Below are positions 7,571-11,432 of a stretch of 11,432 nucleotides of DNA, piece by piece; within the stretch, counting starts at the first letter, position 1; the number at the start of each line of letters is the position of its first letter. Made by a program: the position numbers and the translations under genes. Below the pieces are notes generated by a model that was not told the DNA's origin, searched no databases, and saw only the letters and a program-made list of their open reading frames with translations. This stretch comes from Xanthobacteraceae bacterium (GTDB lineage: Bacteria > Pseudomonadota > Alphaproteobacteria > Rhizobiales > Xanthobacteraceae), in NCBI GenBank assembly GCA_030037105.1, contig JASHRY010000343.1:1-11432 (forward strand), in the 5' to 3' direction.

Positions 7571-10020
7571 CTGTAATGCGCGCCAATCTCATAGGTCCGC
7601 CGATCGCCGAGGTAGACTTGGTCCGGATAGCCCGGATCGGAAAACGCGGCGTAAACAACGTTGGTCAGGTTGCGTATCCGGAACGTCAGTCGCAGATTGC
7701 TAAGGTCCGGCCGTCCAAAGTCCTTTCCAGGAACATCGACGAATGCATAGACATCGGCGGTCGTATAAGCGTCCATGGTCGTAGCGTCGTCCTCGAACAC
7801 ATAGCGGTTGCCGACGTGGCGCACCGAACCGCCGATCTCCAATGGCCAGTGCCAATCGTTGAAGCGATAGGAGACGCCGGCATTGACGATGATCGGAGCG
7901 ACATTCGACGGCGTGTTGCCGGTCCAGTCGCCGTTGACGCTGTCGAAATTTCCGTAACGGGCCTGCGTCAACGCGAGATTGCCCCAGAGCTTCAAGGAGT
8001 CGATCGGACGCACCGCGCCGGCCAGCTCAATGCCCTTGGTGGTGATCTCGCCGGCAAGAGAGTACGTCGTGTCCGTGATTGGCACATAGACGTTACGCCG
8101 GGTGATGTCGTAGGCAGCGAAAGTCCACTCCGCCCTGTTGTCCCACAGCATCTGCTTGACGCCGGTCTCGTAGGTTGCTGCACTCGTCAACGCCAGCGGC
8201 ACCGAAGAGTTGACGGAGAAGACGTCGGCGGCCGCCGGATCGTACGACGTGGCGTACATGCTATAGAACATCATGTTGGGGATCGGCTCATAGGTGTAGG
8301 CCGCGCGATAGGAGACCGGCCGCCAGGTCTGAGTGAACGGCTCTCCGGATGGAATCGATCCGTCGTAGTCGACACCGTTGCTATCGAGCGTCCAATCGTC
8401 CACGCGAACGCCGCCAATCAGCGCGAACACGGGCGTAATCTTCAGACGGTCCTCGAATGCCAGGGCGACGTCGTCGAGTTCTTTATTCCGGGTATCCGGA
8501 AACATTGGACCATAAAGTCCCTGGACCGGATCGATCACCGACACGTAGTCGTAGGGATAATCATTGGGATTGCCCTCTTCCACAAACGTTATCCAATCTC
8601 CACTCACCTGGAGCTGTGCCGCAAGGCGATTGTCCATGCCCAACAGCCGAGAGTCCCACAAAAGATCGAGGTTGTTGCCGACCACGTGCTGGTTGTGCGT
8701 TACAAAGAACCGATCGCGGTCGATGACGTTGGGCGCAAAAACCGATCCGTCGTCGAAGGCATAGGTCTCGCTGTCAACCCAATGACGCTGGGCCTGAAAG
8801 TAGTAGGCCTGATCCTTGACGGTGACGTTGTTGAGCGGCGTCCATTCGAATCCGCTGCGCAGCCACAGCTCCTCGGCGCCGGTGGAATTGTCGGCGACGT
8901 TATAGTTGGTTGTCAGTGTGCGGGAGTCGACCGTCACCGGACCGATGGTCGTCCCGCTGAACGTGTTGATCATGTTGCCTGAGACAACACCGCTTGTGGC
9001 GAAAGGTCCGGCAAACGAGGTCGGCACCAGCGGCGTGCCCCAGTAGGCGTGGCCGGAATCCTTCTTGTAATCGATTGCCACGAAGGTCGTGAGGTTATCG
9101 TTGACGTGATAATTGAACTGCGTAGCGAGGTCCGTCAGGTCTCGGTAGTCGCCGTCGATGAAACTGTTGATGTCGGACGCGGTCAGGTCGACGCGATAGT
9201 CGAGGCCGGGCACTGCCGTGCTGCCCCCCGAGCCGTAATGCGAGCGGAATGTACCCAGCGAATCCACCGACAGGTCCAACTCGTTCTGGATCGGACCCGT
9301 GGTCGGCTGCCTGCTGACGTAGTTGACCGAGCCGCCGACCGCCATGATCCCTGACATCAGCGCCGACGGGCCCTTGAGGAACTCGACTTGGTCGAGATTG
9401 GCCGTGTCCATCACGCGGGTCGTGTCGCTTGCCACACCGACCGAAATTCCGTTGTAGAGGACGTTCACCTCGCCGAAGGTGAAGCCCCGCATCGAAAAGT
9501 TGGCCGGCGCGCCCGCCGAGTTGAGGTCCAATACGCCGACCGCGCCCTCGCCGATTTCGGCGGTGGTGCGATAGCCCTGCTCCTGGATGGTCTGTTGATC
9601 GACGACTTCGACCGTCGCCGGCGTCTCGCGGACGGTGAGGCCTAGCCGGGTCGCACTGGCCGCGATGACGTTGGTGTTGAGCGGCGTCGTGGCCGTGCCG
9701 GGTGCCGGCGGCGCAGCGCGTCTCGCCGCGCTCGATTGCGCTTTCGGCGATGCTCGCGGCTTCGCCCTCCGCTGCCCGAACTGTGCGCCGGGTTCTCCCG
9801 GCCGCGCGCGCGGCTTCGGAACCGGAGCCGCAACGTTGACCGAAGGCAACTCGCCTTGATTTTTCGTTGTCGGTCCCGGTGCCGTCTGCGCGGCGCAAGG
9901 ATTGGCGGCGATCAGCGCCGCCGCCGCGAACGTCGATGTTGAAAGAAGGAAACAACGGAATGCAGGAAAACGGCCGGCGCGGCAACAGCCGCGCCGCGTC
10001 GCGACGGATTGGGCGGACAT
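7564..10020 (-). CDS. TonB-dependent siderophore-type outer-membrane receptor under B12 control
   Basis: The 818-residue product is a TonB-dependent receptor of the siderophore-receptor type (plug plus 22-strand barrel), not a typical BtuB. A signal peptide spans residues 1-44 (basic n-region with RR, hydrophobic FLLSTSTFAAAALIA, cleavage after CAA). A TonB-box-like ELPSVNV is at 57-63. A linker rich in Pro, Arg and Ala follows (about 64-110), then the plug: ETPATVEVVDQQTIQEQG, FSMRGFTFGEVNVLYNGI, VEFLKGPSALMSG and GGSVNYVSRQP. The barrel ends in the usual aromatic C-terminus (HYRW). The start at ATG 10020 has GAGGTG at 6 nt spacing; a GTG seven codons earlier would lie before it. A complete cobalamin riboswitch begins 130 nt upstream. 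This points to a corrinoid, precursor or cobalt-chelate ligand rather than an iron siderophore. The ligand is inference. Confidence 0.92.
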   Translation of the reverse strand: MSAQSVATRRGCCRAGRFPAFRCFLLSTSTFAAAALIAANPCAAQTAPGPTTKNQGELPSVNVAAPVPKPRARPGEPGAQFGQRRAKPRASPKAQSSAARRAAPPAPGTATTPLNTNVIAASATRLGLTVRETPATVEVVDQQTIQEQGYRTTAEIGEGAVGVLDLNSAGAPANFSMRGFTFGEVNVLYNGISVGVASDTTRVMDTANLDQVEFLKGPSALMSGIMAVGGSVNYVSRQPTTGPIQNELDLSVDSLGTFRSHYGSGGSTAVPGLDYRVDLTASDINSFIDGDYRDLTDLATQFNYHVNDNLTTFVAIDYKKDSGHAYWGTPLVPTSFAGPFATSGVVSGNMINTFSGTTIGPVTVDSRTLTTNYNVADNSTGAEELWLRSGFEWTPLNNVTVKDQAYYFQAQRHWVDSETYAFDDGSVFAPNVIDRDRFFVTHNQHVVGNNLDLLWDSRLLGMDNRLAAQLQVSGDWITFVEEGNPNDYPYDYVSVIDPVQGLYGPMFPDTRNKELDDVALAFEDRLKITPVFALIGGVRVDDWTLDSNGVDYDGSIPSGEPFTQTWRPVSYRAAYTYEPIPNMMFYSMYATSYDPAAADVFSVNSSVPLALTSAATYETGVKQMLWDNRAEWTFAAYDITRRNVYVPITDTTYSLAGEITTKGIELAGAVRPIDSLKLWGNLALTQARYGNFDSVNGDWTGNTPSNVAPIIVNAGVSYRFNDWHWPLEIGGSVRHVGNRYVFEDDATTMDAYTTADVYAFVDVPGKDFGRPDLSNLRLTFRIRNLTNVVYAAFSDPGYPDQVYLGDRRTYEIGAHYRW

Positions 10021-10150
10021 AGGAGGCACCTCGGGTGGCACGCCTGTGGCACGTCACCGCGAACAAAGCCTCCCCGCACATCCCGAAGGACGATGAGGTT
10101 CGCCCCGCGCCGGTACACCCCGACCGACGTGTCCGCGTGTGACCACGGCT

Positions 10151-10325
10151 GACGGCAGGTCTCCTGGCTCGCGGGTCGCCACCCTCTGTCGCCTTCCCAG
10201 GATCCGAAGTCCCAGTGGACATATAACGGAGGATTCGCCGCTTACAGTTGCGGGGGCAGCCGCAGCATGGAGCAATCTCTCGCTCGCACTGCGTTCCCTT
10301 TTGATCCCCGAAGGGAACCGTCCTC
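10151..10325 (-). promoter_or_regulatory. Cobalamin riboswitch (complete)
   Basis: The operon-sense RNA contains all classical elements in order: GACGGTTCCC, AAAAGGGAACGCAGTGC, ATGCTGCGGCTGCCCCC, GCAACTGTAAGCGG, GTCCACTGG, TGGGAAGGCGAC and the B12 box GAGCCAGGAGACCTGCC, closed by CCGTC pairing with the initial GACGG. Such aptamers bind cobalamins, usually adenosylcobalamin, and in proteobacteria mostly reduce translation of the gene behind them. The TonB-dependent receptor starts 130 nt further on. No intrinsic terminator with a T-run is visible in between, so translational control is more likely. A CACC (10036-10033) may pair with GGTG of the receptor's ribosome-binding site or with an upstream GGTG, a weak candidate for the switching helix. 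Confidence 0.96.
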
Positions 10326-10328
10326 TCA

Positions 10329-10357
10329 AGCCTATGCGTGCGCTTTGAAAGCGTCAA
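10329..10357 (-). promoter_or_regulatory. Candidate promoter of the receptor-permease operon
   Basis: On the minus strand TTGACG (10357-10352) is followed after 17 nt by TAGGCT (10334-10329). The expected transcript start near 10322 coincides with the first base pair of the riboswitch. The promoter lies inside the last codons of the BtuF-like gene, and its -10 box includes that gene's TAG stop. Confidence 0.55.
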
Positions 10358-11156
10358 TATCAGTGGCGTCTTCGGCGACGGCATGGCTGATGATCGCTTC
10401 CAGCGCCTTGAGTCCGTCGGTCAGCGCCGCCGGCCCCGGCTGTAGGATGAGCGGCGACTTGATCTCGTAGAGCGCGCCGCGCCGGATCGCGGGCGTGCGC
10501 TCGAAGCCCGGCCTGCTCGCGACCTTCTCCGGGCGGAACTTCTTGCCGCACCAGGAGCCGACGATGATATCCGGCTCGCGGCGGATCACGTCATCGGCCG
10601 TCACGATACGGTCCTTGGCCGACTTGGCGGAGGCGCGGTCGGCGAAAATGTCCATGCCGCCGGCGGCCTCGATCAATTCCGACACCCAGCCGATGCCGGA
10701 AATCATCGGATCGTCCCATTCCTCGAAATAGACTTTCGGCCGCCGCTCTTGCCGCGCGGCGCGCCGCCGCGCCGCGGCGATCCCGGCCTCGAACTCGCGC
10801 GCCAGCCGGTCGGCGCGGTCCGCGGCACCGACCAAAGCGCCAAGCGTGCGGATCATGTCGAGGATTTGCGCGATGGTGCGCTGATTGAAGGCGTGCACGT
10901 CGACGCCGCGGCGGATCAGCGTTGCCGCGATGTCGGCCTGCAGATCGGAGAAGGTGAGCACCAGGTCGGGCTTGAGCGCGAGGATTTTCGGAATGTCGGC
11001 GGAGGTGAAGGCGGAGACCCGCGGCTTCTCGCGCCGCGCCCGCGGCGGGCGCACCACATAGCCGGAGATGCCGACGATGCGGCGCTCTTCGCCGAGGAGA
11101 TAAAGCGTCTCCACGGTCTCCTCGGTCAGGCAGACGATGCGCTGCGGCGGAAACAT
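10332..11156 (-). CDS. BtuF-like cobalamin/corrinoid-binding protein without signal peptide
   Basis: The 274-residue protein has the periplasmic-binding-protein type III (BtuF/FhuD) pattern. The N-lobe reads MFPPQRIVCLTEETVETLYLLG and VGISGYVV, then VSAFTSADIPKILALKPDLVL. A long helix rich in Arg/Ala connects the lobes, and the C-lobe has a segment ending AGGMDIFAD, then REPDIIVGSWCG and a C-terminal helix. It most resembles the BtuF-like corrinoid-binding proteins of alphaproteobacteria. ATG 11156 is preceded by a strong GGAGGT at 5 nt. The frame stays open upstream to 11309 but crosses a palindromic repeat, so that extension is not credible. From the chosen start there is no signal peptide, which is odd for a solute-binding protein; it may act in the cytoplasm or be exported unusually. 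No BtuC or BtuD gene is in the window. The stop lies next to the riboswitch of the receptor operon. Confidence 0.85.
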   Translation of the reverse strand: MFPPQRIVCLTEETVETLYLLGEERRIVGISGYVVRPPRARREKPRVSAFTSADIPKILALKPDLVLTFSDLQADIAATLIRRGVDVHAFNQRTIAQILDMIRTLGALVGAADRADRLAREFEAGIAAARRRAARQERRPKVYFEEWDDPMISGIGWVSELIEAAGGMDIFADRASAKSAKDRIVTADDVIRREPDIIVGSWCGKKFRPEKVASRPGFERTPAIRRGALYEIKSPLILQPGPAALTDGLKALEAIISHAVAEDATDIDAFKAHA

Positions 11157-11196
11157 CGATGACCTCCGGCTTGAACGCGGTGCGTGACAAAATGCT

Positions 11197-11270
11197 CGAG
11201 CATGATCCGGGAAAAGCCCGCCCCGGACTTGATCCGGGGTGGAAACCGGTTTTCCGAAAAGATCATGCCC
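11197..11270 (+). repeat. Nested palindromic intergenic repeat
   Basis: Outer arms GCATGATC (11200-11207) and GATCATGC (11261-11268) are exact complements. Inside lie a second perfect palindrome, CCCCGGA/TCCGGGG (11221-11227 with 11233-11239, 5-nt loop), and a self-complementary AAACCGGTTT (11243-11252). From memory, dispersed repeats with GAGCATGATC and GGTTTTCCGAAAAGATCATGC are common in Bradyrhizobium and related Hyphomicrobiales. The central palindrome looks like a second element combined with the first. The element sits between two minus-strand genes, shortly before the BtuF-like start. Strand is arbitrary. Confidence 0.7.
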
Positions 11271-11309
11271 AAAAAGCGAGAGCGAGATGGCGACTCGAAG
11301 ATAAGTCAT

Positions 11310-11432
11310 CTAGCGCCGCGCGCCGCCCGCTCGGCGCAACAGATAAGTGTCCATGATCCATCCCTTTCTCGCCCGCGCTTCGCGGCGCACGCGCTCGATA
11401 TCGGACCCGCATTCATGCAGATTGCCGGAGCG
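11310..11432 (-). CDS. 3' end of an unidentified gene
   Basis: A frame open from the window edge to TAG (11310-11312) would encode a 40-residue C-terminus containing ECGSDIERVRREARARKGW and ending in an Arg-rich tail. Its third codon positions are rich in G and C, which favours this frame over a second open one. I do not recognise the protein, and the start lies outside the window. It may equally be non-coding. Confidence 0.35.
   Translation of the reverse strand, partial: RSGNLHECGSDIERVRREARARKGWIMDTYLLRRAGGARR

Noticed and set aside
7405..8982. 525-codon open frame on the plus strand
   Set aside because: It lies antisense to the receptor and MFS genes, matches no family, and crosses the junction of two well-supported genes; it is a G+C-rich shadow.
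11157..11309. N-terminal extension of the BtuF-like protein to 325 residues
   Set aside because: The extension crosses the palindromic repeat, lacks protein-like character, and bypasses a strong GGAGGT-ATG start at 11156.

Overview
The window looks like a G+C-rich alphaproteobacterial chromosome, most likely Hyphomicrobiales/Rhizobiales (Bradyrhizobium, Rhodopseudomonas or Xanthobacteraceae relatives). The grounds are the ribosomal protein and elongation factor sequences, the base composition, and a composite palindrome near 11.2 kb of a kind I associate with these genomes. Every gene I can support lies on the minus strand, so the window reads from right to left.

Right part (11432 to 7564): the 3' end of an unidentified gene, a nested palindromic repeat, and then a signal-less BtuF-like corrinoid-binding protein (10332-11156). 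A promoter (TTGACG-N17-TAGGCT) overlaps the last codons of that gene and starts a transcript at the first helix of a complete cobalamin riboswitch (10151-10325). The riboswitch leads into a siderophore-type TonB-dependent outer-membrane receptor (7564-10020). The receptor overlaps by 7 nt an A+T-richer inner-membrane MFS permease of the folate-biopterin (FBT/BT1) type (6245-7570).

Middle part (6190 to 4401): just past the permease lies a remnant of about 60 codons matching the C-terminal end of a PepSY-type membrane protein (6005-6190). A second cobalamin-type leader follows (about 5765-5927). It resembles the first in its 5' half but lacks the classical 3' B12 box. It precedes a small polytopic membrane protein of unknown substrate (5112-5699) and a ModA-like binding protein with a TTG start and a missing or truncated signal peptide (4401-5108).

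Left part (4300 to 1): the conserved str operon, with a candidate promoter at 4266-4294, a leader of about 370 nt containing several hairpins, then rpsL, rpsG, fusA and a tuf gene cut by the window edge.

Taken together, 4.4-11.2 kb looks like a B12-repressed uptake island placed beside the str operon. It has an outer-membrane receptor, a possible inner-membrane permease, two binding proteins and an orphan membrane protein, but no recognisable BtuB, BtuC or BtuD. The most interesting hypothesis is a corrinoid, corrinoid-precursor or cobalt-chelate import route built from a siderophore-type receptor and an FBT-type permease. The riboswitches support B12 control; the substrate is inference.
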